A stretch of DNA of 64,000 bases, taken from assembly GCA_011799875.1 (NCBI GenBank), contig CM022303.1, positions 547,539,368 to 547,603,367 on the forward strand. The letters run 5' to 3'. Shown here piece by piece: positions 23,252-32,900 of the stretch. Within the stretch, counting starts at the first letter, position 1. Each line of letters starts with the position of its first letter. The DNA comes from Thinopyrum elongatum. Taxonomy: Eukaryota; Streptophyta; Magnoliopsida; Poales; Poaceae. The position numbers were made by a program, and so were the translations under genes. The notes below the pieces were generated by a model. It searched no databases. It was given only the letters and a program-made list of their open reading frames with translations, and was not told the origin of the DNA.

Positions 23252-23522
23252 TGTGAAGATGGGTAAAGCGTCTCAACTCTCTTGGTGGAGAGCCCGCATG
23301 TTATATATTCATAGGATGGGGCTTATCCCATAAATGCATACACTTGATTGTTACAATTGTGCATAGCACGTTGAGAGAAAGAGCGATACTCGGAGGTTTA
23401 CAAGAGATTTAAAGAAGAGAGTTACAATAATCAATACATGCATCAACTTCTAATAAACCGTGTACTTTAATCTTGATCTTTAACAAGATATCCATAACAG
23501 CCGCCATAATATATCTTTAACA
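23252..23522 (-). mobile_element. 5' LTR of the Copia element
   Basis: 271 bp; see the matching 3' LTR at 10899-11170. Followed by target duplication GCATT at 23523-23527. Confidence 0.93.
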
Positions 23523-23527
23523 GCATT

Positions 23528-23810
23528 GTTGGTTGAAGTTGACAATGTATCACCGTCATGTATTGTTGTGTTGACCAAAGATAACTCATAGATCAGAAAG
23601 CATTACATAGCTATAACAATCACACATAATAAAGTTCATGTATTGTCGGAAAGCAATACATGTATTGTTGGTTGAAGTTGATAGTGTTATCTTCCGATCT
23701 ATGAGTTGACAATGTATCACCGTCATGCATTGTCGACAATGTATCACCGTCATGTATTGTTGTGTTGTGTACAAGAAGTTGGAGAAGAAATCCTTCACCG
23801 TCATGCATTG
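23528..23810 (+). repeat. Local repeats in Harbinger ORF1 intron
   Basis: CACCGTCATG(C/T)ATTGTTG, TTGGTTGAAGTTGA and TGTCGACAATGTATCACC occur several times. They look like short template-switch duplications, and they also include a copy of the uninterrupted Copia target site (near 23806). Confidence 0.6.
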
Positions 23811-24399
23811 TTGGTTGAAGTTGAATGGGCAACCGAAGTGGAACCTTTTCATAGCCAAGACCGCCGCCTAAGCCAACGAGGAGGAAACCGGTGACCCTAC
23901 CGACCCAATCCAAGAACCGCCGAAGAAGGTTAGAAGAAAGGGGAAGAAGTGAGAGGAGGAGAGGGCGAAGCGAGAAGGTGCAGCGGCCAAGCTGATGGAG
24001 AGGTTCGAGGACATCTTGGCGAAAAAGGAGGAGGCATGAGTGAAGCGTTCAGACATCAAGGAGGAGAAGAAGGCAGAGAGGTTCAAACTATTGATGGAGG
24101 CCACGGACAAGAAGCTCAAGCTCGAAGAGAGGAGGACCATGCTCGAAGGAAGGAAGGCCGTGCTCGAGGAAAAGAAGGTGAAGATTGCCGCCAATGCGGA
24201 GGAGGCCAAGATGTTGACCTTGAATGTGGACTCTTTGGATGCCAACGTAAGAATCATCGTGCAATCCATCCGCTACCAGATGTTGCAGCGGCAGAAAGAT
24301 CAGTTGGAGGCGACGGAGAATGAGGACGCGACGGAGACGTATGTGAACGCGGACGCAGAGGCAGAGGCTGCCTACGAGGCGCCGACGGCACCACCTTGA
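23800..24399 (+). pseudogene. PIF/Harbinger ORF1, exon 2, copy C
   Basis: Continues the SANT-type protein: a GQPKWNLFIAK-type block, a Lys/Arg-rich stretch (PPKKVRRKGKK), then a long charged helix (KRSDIKEEKKAERFKLL, LEERRTMLEGRKAVLEEKK) as in the NAM-associated C-terminal domain, ending in an acidic/alanine tail at the TGA 24397-24399. In-frame stops interrupt it near 23868, 23949 and 24037. Together with exon 1 the original protein would be roughly 310-330 residues. Homologous coding occurs at 28.3-28.8 kb and 29.4-31.2 kb. Confidence 0.7.
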
Positions 24400-24704
24400 T
24401 CGGGGAGCAGGCAACTGATATTGCTGGTCCGGTAGGGCAGAAATGCACGGACTGCCGGACTAATGTTCTTTTGGATTCGAGCATGCAAAAACTGAATATA
24501 TTTGCCTCTTTTTGGTTGTGACCGGGCATGCGATCCGGAGCTGGTGTGATCCGCCGCGCTATGTGGATCGGAGTACATTTGAATTTGAATTTACTAACGG
24601 GCATATACAAGATATCGTTGGATCTTGGATGACGGCCTCCCGCATCCGTGTCCGTTGACTAGTCTCCCCTGTCCGCACACGGACGCGGGAAGAAATTTGC
24701 GGGT
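24400..24704 (+). mobile_element. Right-hand non-coding end of Harbinger copy C (terminal repeat lost)
   Basis: 24630-24704 aligns with 29025-29105 of copy B (CCCGCATCCGTGTCCG, GACTAGTC, GCGGGAAGAAATTTGCGGGT). In copy B this runs on for another 16-20 bases to the terminal GGAGATGCCC. Here the match stops at 24704, so the last bases were deleted where the P450 flank begins. Confidence 0.65.
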
Positions 24705-24745
24705 AATGCACTACAACAGCAACAATTATATGGATCGGAGCTGTT

Positions 24746-24751
24746 TTTATT
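24746..24751 (-). terminator. Candidate polyadenylation signal of the P450 gene
   Basis: AATAAA on the minus strand, about 190 bases after the stop codon, within the short gene flank (24705-24943) that precedes the Harbinger remnant. Position and sequence fit; use is not proven. Confidence 0.4.
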
Positions 24752-24943
24752 CAAACAAATTAGTGAAGTGACACATGCGAGATTCGTACTCCAGCTACTG
24801 TAGTAATACTAAACCTTGAATCGACAAACAAACTGACACCGTACAGCATTCAGGAAAAAACTCGTATATTTTTCCCCAGCTCTGACTTTTTGAGCGCCAG
24901 GCGACGCGCGAATTCTCTCCCCTAAACCAGACGCGGCAGCTCC

Positions 24944-26598
24944 TCAGGGCAGCGGCAGCGGGTGGAGCCGCGGCACGACGGCGCATACGAGCGGGTGCTT
25001 CCGAGGCAGCGTCAGCCCCGGCCCCTCCTCCATGTCCACCTTGTCCGCGCCGCCCGCGGGCCGCCACTCGAAGCACTGCACCATGGCGGCCAGCGCCGCC
25101 TGTACCACCAGCATGGCCAGCGACGCGCCGGGGCAGATCCGCCGGCCGGACCCGAACGGCAGCATGTGGAAGTGCTGCCCGCGCACGTCCGTCCCGGCGT
25201 TCGTGCCCCCCTCCAGGAACCTCTCCGGCCGGAACTCCAGCGGCTCCGGCCAGCACGACGGGTCGCGCCCGATGGCCCACACGTTCACGAACACCGTCGC
25301 CCCGGCCGGCACGTCGTACCCGCTCACCTTGCACTGCTCCAGTGACCGCCGCACCACCAGCGGGCCCGTCGGGTGTAGCCGCAGCGTCTCCTTGGCCACG
25401 GCCTGCAGGTACGGCAGGCTTGGGATGTCCGACTCGTCGGCCAGCCGGCCCTTGCCGACCACCGCGTCCATCTCCTCCTGGGCCTTCCGGAGAACGCCCG
25501 GGTTGTTGATCAGCTCCGACAGCGCCCACTCCACCGTGATCGTCGTCGTGTCTGTCCCCGCCGCGAAGATGTCCTGCACCAATTAATGATTTTTCAGTAC
25601 TAGGTCGGTTCGACCGCATCGTGGATGAACAGATCGAGTAATACCAGCATGAAAGCCTTGATGTTGTCTCTAGTGAACTGCATCTCGGCTGCGTCGTCTT
25701 CGTGCATGTCGAACAGTATGTCAAGAATGTCCTTCCCCTCCCCCTCGCCGCCGTCCTCGGAGTTGGCAGACTCGCGTTGCTGCCGCCGCTTGGCGTCCCT
25801 CGCCGTGAGTATCCTCTCCATCATGACGTCAAACTTGCGGTGCACGGCGTCGATGCGCTTGCCGAGGCCCTGCACGTCCCAGTTCTTGAACGCGCCGATG
25901 TAGTCCTGCAGGTTGAACGTGCCCGTGAGCTCGGCCGTCTCGACGACCACGCTCCGCATATCCTCGGTGTCGTTGTCGTCGCCGGTCCACCGCCGGCTCA
26001 TCACCATCCGCGATACGATGTCGCCGGTCAGGCCCATGAGCGCGGTGTCCACGTCCACGGGCTTGCCCTCGACGGCGCTCTGCCCCAGGGAAACCACGAG
26101 GCGTGCCACCTCCTCGCGGCGGACGTGGCTGAGGCGGTCGAGGGTGCGGCCCGCGAGGAGCTCGTGCACGCACGCTTTCTTCATGAAGCGCCAGAAGGGC
26201 CCGTACGCGGAGAAGGAGAAATCCTGGCCGCCGTAGGTGAGGCGGTGCACCGCCGTCGGCTTGGGGCGGTCCAGGAACGCGGCCTCGCGGGTCTTGAGCA
26301 CCTCGCGGGCGGCGTCCGGGGAGCAGGCGGCGATGCAGGGCAGGGAACCGAGACGGAGGTAGAGGAGCGGGCCGTGGCGCTTGGCCAGGCGGTGCAGCGC
26401 CTGGTGCGGCAGCGGCACGAGGAGGTGGAGGTGGCCGAGGATGGGCAGGCCAAATGGGCTAGGCGGGAGGAATAGCCCGCCGCTCCTGTGCCGAGTCACG
26501 GCGTACAGGACGGCGGTGAGGCCGGCGACGAGCAGAAGGAGCGGTACGCTGGTGCCGGTGGGAGTGAACAGGTCTCGTGCTGCCTGCGCCATCTCCAT
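24944..26598 (-). CDS. Cytochrome P450, CYP93-like (A-type), intact two-exon gene
   Basis: Exon 1 is 26598-25645 and exon 2 is 25573-24944, joined by a 71-bp GT-AG phase-0 intron directly before the I-helix, as is usual for CYP93 genes. The product is 527 residues, normal for a P450. It has an N-terminal membrane anchor (about 16-33), a proline hinge ([12 protein letters not shown]), a C-helix WRFMKK, the oxygen-binding AGTDTTT, the ExxR KETLRLHP, a PERF-type FRPERF, and the haem loop [10 protein letters not shown] with its Cys ligand. CYP93 enzymes act in the endoplasmic reticulum on flavanones (flavone synthase II, flavanone 2-hydroxylase, isoflavone synthase), so a flavonoid substrate is the best guess. 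The subfamily was not determined. An upstream in-frame ATG (26658) would add 20 hydrophilic residues before the anchor, so 26598 is preferred. The coding GC content is far above the surroundings. Confidence 0.93.
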
Positions 26599-26710
26599 GC
26601 TTACGATGGAGCGGAGTTGACTGCCCTGCTTAGATCTGCTGGTTCTAGCTTTATCCATATACTTGGCTGTACTTTTCTTAACAGAGGTTTGTTTTTGTCA
26701 AGAACTACTC
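26599..26710 (-). promoter_or_regulatory. Short native upstream region of the P450 gene
   Basis: Only about 112 bases of non-transposon sequence remain before Harbinger copy B. A weak TATA-like AAGTATATGG lies about 60 bases upstream of the ATG. Any longer promoter must be transposon DNA. Confidence 0.35.
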
Positions 26711-26805
26711 GGGCCATCTCCAAGGCGGGCCCGTAAACTGCCCGCATCCGTTCGGACCGCGCTGTTCAGACCGCGAAAGCCATCCAACACCGACTTGTAT
26801 TGGTC

Positions 26806-27951
26806 TATCGCTCCCCCCCCCCCCCCCCGCCCCCTCCTGTCCCCGCCCTAGCGCCGTCTCCCCGGGAGGCGGCTGGGGCGGCGCGAGCCCCTTCTCTCTT
26901 CGTCCACCCTCCCCCCTCCCTTCCCTCTCGCCGCCGCCGACAGGCGCCCCCGGATCTGGCCCGGGTGGTGTCGGCGGTGGCGGGTCCTCCCGTACCCGCA
27001 CGTGGTTCCCCTTTCCGGGGCAGGGGCAGCGGCGGTGAAGCTAGGCCGGTGGCGGTGGCCGGCGGCAAGCGCGGTGGTGGCGCCGCCCCTTGGCGACGGG
27101 GCGGACTGGTGGGGCAGGGTGGCCGGGGGCGCCAGATCTGGACCCGTAGGGCCCCATTTGGGTCCTAGCGGGCCGGCTCCGGCGCGACCACGATGCCTAC
27201 TGTGCGGTGATGCGAAGGAGCGGCAAGGGCAGGGGGAGGCGACGCCGAGGGCGTGCCTTCTGCAGCGCGACGGCGAGAGCTTTACGGGCGTCTGAGGGCC
27301 CGGCCGGGCCTATGGGCCCACGGGCCAGGTATGCTCCTGCTGTTGCGTCCGATCGGTTACCGTCATTGACGGTGGAGGTTGGGCCGTCCCGCGTGCCGAT
27401 GATGATGCTACTCCTAGTCCCGGCTCCCCCTCTTCGCTATGCAGGACCCACTTCGCGGAGCCGTGGTGAGACAGCGTGGGAGGCCTCAAGACCGTGGTGG
27501 CGCAGGGTGGTGGACGGTATGGTGGCGTGCTCCGGAGTGCCCAAGGTGATGGTTGTGATCGGGAGATTGGCATGTCCGACACCAACGCGGTGGCGCCTGA
27601 GGGTGCCGTTGGACCTTCCTGGAGGGCGTCGGGTGCTACCCTTCCTTTCTCCTCACCGCGTACCGGGGGAAACCCTTGGCAGCAACGTCATCATCGTCGC
27701 ATCCCTTCTTGGAGATGTTGATTGGTACCGGTGCTCTGGAGTATAGGAGCTTGGTGGAAGATCCCCGTGGGCGTAGCGGTCATGAGGCTTCTTCATTTTT
27801 GTTGATCCATAGTTGTTAGCATTTGTTCCTATTGTATTTTCTCTTTCGTTTCTTTTGGGCGTGACTGTGTTGCTTCCGCCCCAACACCTATCGTTGGTTG
27901 TATAGGAGGTTGGCTATATCTATATAGAGGGACGCAAGCCTGTATCGTCTC
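26806..27951. mobile_element. Retroposon-like 1146-bp insertion with 13-bp target duplication
   Basis: Bounded by ACTTGTATTGGTC (26793-26805) and ACTTGTATCGGTC (27952-27964), a 13-bp duplication with one mismatch. It begins with a long C-run, is GC-rich for the first 900 bases and ends in a T/A-rich stretch with TATATCTATATAGAGGGACG. No terminal inverted repeat and no poly(A) were seen. The long duplication and one-sided base composition suggest a non-LTR (LINE/SINE-like) insertion. The long open frames in it (26800-27746) are GC artefacts without domains. Confidence 0.55.
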
Positions 27952-28260
27952 ACTTGTATCGGTCCGCGGGGCGGTCAGAACGCGATTTCTCCCGCAAATT
28001 GGAAACAAAGTGGGGGAGGTTTGCGGGAGTCCGGACGCCCGAAACGTAGGACCCGACATCCCCGGCCCATCCAACCCCCCTTCCGGTCCCATTTCCTTCC
28101 ACTCCGCCCTTCTCTCCCTTACTTTGCAACCGCATCCTTCACCTCCACCGCCGCTGTTGTACGTCTCCGATTGCCACATAGCCATTGCCGGGCGTCCGCA
28201 ACCAGAAGCGACGCGCCTACGACGGAGCCGCCCACCTTGGAGCCGTTTGTACTCAGGTAC

Positions 28261-28844
28261 ACTCCGCCCCCTGTCGACGACCTCCATGGCGGACACCATG
28301 CCCGGCAGATGTTCAGTCAAATGCCATTGAGCTTATTTTTAAATGCTATGTCGTATTTTAGAGTACGAAGGATGGTGAGCTACTCGACCATGGAGGATGA
28401 GTTGTCGTGTGATGCGTGGTTGGCCGTATGCATGGATTTCATAGCTAGGAGCAGCGGGGAGCCCTTCTAGGAGCAAGTGCATGAAAGGTTTCACGCACGA
28501 AAGCACATTGCACCCTACGACATGTACATCATTCAACCACGCCACATGAGGTCGTTGTCCTATCGCTGGCACGCTATCCAGGTCATCGTCATCAAGTTTT
28601 GCAACGTGGTTCGTCAGCTCGAGAAAATGTGGCCATTGCATGAGGCAGAGGACGAGATCGTACGTTATACTTCCTCTTACTCAACTTGTTGATTGATTCA
28701 TTCACTCAATGTTGGTCTAAACATTATATGTAGTCTGCACGCGTTGTCGTGTACCACATGACAGAGGAACGGCCATTTACGTGCACACACTATTGGATGA
28801 AGCTGAAGGGGGAGTATGTGTGGAACGACATGATCCATTCATGA
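28261..28844 (+). pseudogene. PIF/Harbinger ORF1, copy B, two exons with stops
   Basis: Exon 1 reads MEDELSCDAWLAV, EQVHERFHARKHIAPYD, SLSYRWHAIQVIV and VVRQLEKMWPL in one frame, the same SANT/Myb-like module as copy C, with a TAG at 28468-28470 replacing a probable Trp. A GTACGT donor follows at 28660 and a TAG acceptor at 28731-28733. Exon 2 continues TEERPFTCTHYWMKLKG and stops at TGA 28842-28844, losing the C-terminal coiled-coil half. Confidence 0.7.
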
Positions 28845-29120
28845 AAAATTTGTTGGACATCCAGGATCTAGTCGAATTAGAGACATTGTTGTACTAGTCT
28901 TAATTTGCATGCTATGTAAGGATGATTTGTGTTATATTCTATCCGAATTTTGATGAATATCGGCCGCTTTGCATGAATTTCGTTCGCCTAGTTAAAATGC
29001 GATTTGAAATGTATGCAGCTAGCATTGGATGTCGTCCTCCTGCATCCATGTCCGGCGACTAGTCCCCCTGTCTGCGGACGTATGCGGGAGAAAATTTACG
29101 GGTTGTCGTTGGAGATGCCC

Positions 29121-31560
29121 TTAGAGCATCTCTAGCAGACCCCGTAAAAGGCCCCGACCCACAAAATAACCACTGATATACGTGTCGGCGCGGAAAAATC
29201 TGCCCGAGCAGACCCCGCAAACGCGTCCGACCTGTAAAAAATTTTGCGGGGCGCGGCAAAAGTTCGCCCTCAACCTTTAGATTCACGGGGTGGGAGGCCG
29301 ACCCGAGCTCACCCCCTATCCGCAGCGAGATTTGGCGCGAGGAAAATTTCCGCGCGGCCGTTCCCGCTCCCCCCCCCCTCCTCGGACGCCGTTGCCCGCC
29401 ACCGCGAGCTCCGGCCCATCTTCCCCGCCATACTTTGCCGTCATGGAAGCCTCCCAGCAGTCCCCCGTCCCCGTGGAGGTCGCGCAGGTGCAATCCCCTC
29501 CGGCGGATCTCGTCGCCGGCCATGTCACCCCCGTCATCGCCCAAGGCCCCAACGCGTCTGCCCGCAAGCGGCAGGGCAACATTGTCGTGCAGGGCAGCAA
29601 TCCGGTTGGCCCTGCCAGAAAGGCACGCGCGCCGCGCGATCTGCCTGGCCGCCGGCGGAGAACGTGGGCAAGGTTTCGGGCGTGAAGCGGAAGAAGATCG
29701 CTACGAAAAGGTCGGTGCCTTCTTCCACTCCGCCGCTCCGGCGAGATGTTCCCCGACGATGCCATTCAACAGCGCTCCTTCCACCGCATGCGAGGTGTTC
29801 GATGAAATGGCCGAAAGGTTTGCATCTTCGATCTCTTGTTCTTGCTTCGGTTTTCGGCACTGCGGTTGTTCTTGACTTGATGCCGCTCAATGTAGCGGTG
29901 GTTCGAACAATGCCACAGCCGAGTTCGTGAACTTGTTGGACACCAACGCCGTCGACATCGATAGGGCCCCGTTCGCTGATTTCGATTACAATGAAACGGA
30001 GGGCGGCGTGGATGATCACGGTGGTGAAGATGAAGTGCAGGAGGTAGATGAGGGGGCGTATGAGGAAGCGCAAGCAAAAAAAGCGTGAGGTCAAAGAACT
30101 ACACGATCTTGGAAGATCAAATCTTGATCAAGGCTTGGAGTGTGGTCTCTCTTGATGCTTGCACGGGTACATCTCAAACCTCTAAGAGATATTGGCAAAG
30201 AATCGAAGATCAATATTTCCGCATGATGGCCAAGCATCCCAATAGGACACCACGGACATTTCGGTTGCTCCAAGGGCGTTGGGACGTGATCAAGCCAATT
30301 TGCAGCCGTTGGGCAGCTTGCTTGGAACAAGTACGCAATGCACCTCCAAGTGGAACCGTGGAATCCGACTATGTGAGTTCATTTTCACGTCCCAAGTTGT
30401 GCACATCATTTTGCATCATATGAAATGATTGCATCATTTGACTTTGTTTAAATTGTGTAGGACAAAATTGCCCAACAAAGATACAAAGACATGGAAGCTT
30501 CCGAAGGCAAATTTTTTAAGCTAGAGTATTGTTGGGATATGCTCAAAGAGTGCGAGAAGTGGAAGTTGATTGACAAGGAATCCCCACAGAAGAGAGGTGC
30601 ACTTACGAACATGGATGAAGATGAGGATGATGATGGCCCAAGAAACTTGAACAAGCCCGATGATGACAAGAAGACAAATGAGAAGATCAAGAGGGAACAC
30701 GAAGCATCGAGCTTGCGGGACAAAATAGACGCCATGGTCCATTCAAATGAGTTGATGTTAGCGAAGACATTGGAGACAAAGAAAGAGTTGGCCGAGAGAA
30801 GGGCATGGGAGAAGCAAGAGAAGTGGCAATTGCTCAAGGACGAGGGGTTGCGCAAGGCAGCCATTGAGGAGAGAATGGCACGTGCCGCTGAGAACAAAGC
30901 CATGTCCAAGCTTCTGGCCGAAGAGAATAGGATCATGACAATGAACCGTAATGACATGGACGACATCACCAATGAGTGGCATGACATGGCAAGGAGGGAT
31001 ATCTTGAAGAGGAGGATGCTTGCGTCGGCCGGTGCGTGTTACAGTGCGGGCGATGTTTTCTCATCGGGATTTGGAACCAATATCGCTGACGCGTTCAGTG
31101 CGCCCGCCGGTGATTTCGGCGCCGGAGTTGGAACAAGTGCCGGCGATGGATTCGAGGGCGGCGATGACCTCGATGGAGGCGGTGCGGAGTGAAGAGCGAC
31201 AAGATGATCAAGACGTGGTCGTCGCTTTTGAAAGTCATTTTGCGTTTGTCCTACAAAACTATGCTTTTATTTGCGCGCAACTATATTTTATCGTTCGAAT
31301 TTGAACTCATTTGATGGAATCGCTGTCAAATTTGCTTATTGAGGGTTTTCGGTTTGCGGGTCCACGCGGCGGTGCCCGAGCAGACCCCGGCTAGCCGACC
31401 CGTAAAAGAGCATCTGCGGCGAATATCCTTTTACACGGGTCCGTTTGCGGGGTCTGACTCTACGGCCGCCCGCACCAGCCCGCAAAGACGTTTTTCCGCG
31501 AACTGTAAACGCCTTTTGCGGGTCGGCGTTATACGGCGTCGCTAGAGAGTAGATACTCTG
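29121..31560 (+). mobile_element. PIF/Harbinger-type element, third copy, with long ORF1
   Basis: Starts TTA then GAGCATCTCTAGCAGACCCC at 29121. CCCGAGCAGACCCCG occurs at both sub-terminal regions (29202 and 31376). The right end near 31540-31560 (GTCGCTAGAGAGTAGATACTC) is a degenerate inverse of the left end, so the exact border is uncertain. It directly abuts copy B. It carries the best-preserved ORF1 of the three; no DDE transposase is present. Confidence 0.65.
29443..31192 (+). pseudogene. PIF/Harbinger ORF1 (SANT + NAM-associated C-terminus), nearly intact
   Basis: Three exons fit: 29443-29817, 29896-30372 and 30461-31192, with GT-AG introns of 78 and 88 bp. Exon 1 (MEASQQSPVPVEV) is frameshifted near 29680 and 29790. 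Exon 2 (ATAEFVNLLDTNAVDID, then an acidic run) shifts once in the A7 tract at about 30075-30082. After that 339 residues are uninterrupted. These hold the SANT module with its Trp residues (ILIKAWSVVSLDAC, RWDVIKPICSRWAACLEQV), then SEGKFFKLEYCWDMLKECEKW, and a charged coiled-coil C-terminus (KAAIEERMARAAENKAM) ending GGGAE. ORF1 proteins of this superfamily bind element ends and help import the transposase. Translation could start internally at GTG 30085 or a downstream ATG. Confidence 0.75.
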
Positions 31561-32321
31561 CTCAACACATACGACGAGTTCTACTCCTTGTCTCCATCCA
31601 TCCGGGTGCATAGCGCATGAGCGTGCTTCTACGTCGTTAATTTTTCCAAACAAATATGTGTATATGTCATCAAAATCATATCGGATTTGTTAATTTTCAT
31701 CTAGACAAGAATTCAAAAGTCACATATAACTTCTATAGCTTTTGAACATTCAAGTAAAAAGAGAAAAGGAAAAAGTCAGCACGAATTTCGCGCAATATCA
31801 AATGGTGTAAGAGGTAGACGTGACGAAGTTAACTCTCATCTAGACCAAGCTAACAGCAGGCAAATTATATCACTAAATTTCGTCTATGAATATAATTTCA
31901 ACATATAATTTTAGCCGGATATTAATACACACTTCTTCTGTAAATTAATATAAAACATTTTAGATCGCTTAGTACGTTCAGAAAGTATTTGATTCGTCTA
32001 ATTGCCGACCTAGAGAAGGTGCACTCCCTATGCACCAGGTCTGTGGACAAAGGAATCTTAACCTCTTCATGTCAAACCGGGTTTAGAAATGTGCAATTTG
32101 TCGATTGGATGCTCTTCAACTGACTGCAGAAAGTTATTCCGTGCGACCAAAGATAAATGGCACACAACTCGATCAACTCAGAACTAGCACCTTTTCAGAG
32201 TAGCAAAGGGCAAACGGGTGCAAAACAAGAGTTCCAATTCTAAAACAAAAATGTTGTGCCAAATGCCATATGCAGTCTTAAACCAGCAAACAGATGCAAA
32301 ACAAATGAGAATTAAAACTTA
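31561..32321. other. AT-rich non-coding stretch with half a Stowaway-like MITE
   Basis: No gene was seen. 31932-31975 (CTTCTTCTGTAAATTAATATA followed by ACATTTTAGATCGCTTA) resembles the left half of a Stowaway MITE whose right half is missing. The remainder has no recognisable structure. Confidence 0.4.
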
Positions 32322-32900
32322 GAGCATCTCTAACTGATCCCCTATAATTCACAGGAACAAAAGGTCGAGTGTTCTTTAGAGGGGGGAAATATCTGGTGCA
32401 CCGGAGCTTGTGGTGCTACCGGTGCACCGAGCTCACATTATGCTTTTAAAATGTTTAAAAATTCTGAAAAAAAATTAGCACACTCACACAACACCAATGT
32501 AGATTGTCAGAAAATTTCAAGTCAAAATTCAAAACCTAACTCGAAAAACAAAAATGACAAATTCAACACTGAATAGCACATAACATAACTTGGTCTCTTT
32601 AGATTTGGCCCATTATCACACGGAAGTAAAATTTGTCATTTTTGTATCTCAAAAAATATTTCAAATTTTTATACAAAATTTTGTGGCATCATACATTGAT
32701 GTTGCGTCAACGTGCTAGATTGTTTTCAGATTTTTTAAAAACATTCTATGGCATTCGGTGCACCGGCAGCACCACAAGTGCGGGTGCACCGGATACATTC
32801 CCTCTTTAGAGGAATATATTTACTCATCTTAAAAAGTGTGGTTTCTAACCGATCCTCTAAACTTAAGTCCCTAATTTTTTTAAACCAAAAATCATTTATT
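32322..32900. mobile_element. Tourist-like (PIF/Harbinger) MITE fragment hosting another MITE
   Basis: TTA at 32319-32321 then GAGCATCTCTAACTGATCCC, a Tourist-type end. The sequence continues after the Mutator MITE with TTTCTAACCGATCCTCTAAAC. The opposite terminal repeat was not found, so the element is partial or decayed. Confidence 0.45.
32383..32802. mobile_element. Mutator-type MITE, 420 bp
   Basis: Perfect 10-bp direct repeats TCTTTAGAGG flank it (32373-32382 and 32803-32812). The ends are long inverted repeats, GGGGAAATATCTGGTGCACC on the left and GGGAATGTATCCGGTGCACC on the right, with CTTGTGGTGCT(A/G)CCGGTGCACCGA further in. Inverted repeats of about 80 bp plus a 9-10 bp duplication are typical of Mutator-like MITEs. 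It has no coding capacity. Confidence 0.85.

Larger units (their letters stand above)
10899..23522 (-). mobile_element. Copia-type LTR retrotransposon, full length but decayed, minus strand
   Basis: Flanked by perfect 5-bp target duplications GCATT (10894-10898 and 23523-23527), with short TG...CA LTRs of 272 and 271 bp. Inside the 5' LTR (right side) the minus strand begins TGGTATAC, a partial match to the initiator-Met tRNA primer site. Before the 3' LTR the minus strand has AAGGGAGGGTG, a polypurine tract. Domain order on the minus strand is gag, protease, integrase, reverse transcriptase, RNase H, i.e. the Copia order. Excluding the nested gypsy element, its own length is about 5.2 kb. 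Several frameshifts and stops make it non-functional. Confidence 0.93.
26711..29120 (+). mobile_element. PIF/Harbinger-type element, copy B (ORF1-bearing, no transposase)
   Basis: Left end GGGCCATCTCCAAGGCGGG at 26711. The right end at 29120 reads GGGCATCTCCAACGACAA on the other strand. The internal sub-terminal sequence (CCGTAAA...CCCGCATCCG) is also inverted. TTA (29121-29123) lies right of it, but CTC, not TTA, lies left, so the usual 3-bp duplication is not intact. It contains an ORF1 pseudogene at 28.3-28.8 kb and the retroposon-like insertion 26806-27951. Without that insertion it is about 1.25 kb. Confidence 0.7.

Noticed and set aside
25702..26475. 257-codon plus-strand ORF and others opposite the P450
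   Set aside because: It lies antisense to the intact P450 exon 1; very GC-rich coding commonly leaves open antisense frames, and no domain is present.
24705..26710. P450 as a processed retrogene
   Set aside because: It retains a GT-AG intron at a conserved position and shows no poly(A) or target duplication.
26800..27746. ORFs of 97-179 codons in the GC-rich insertion
   Set aside because: Multiple overlapping frames with low-complexity composition; no recognisable protein.
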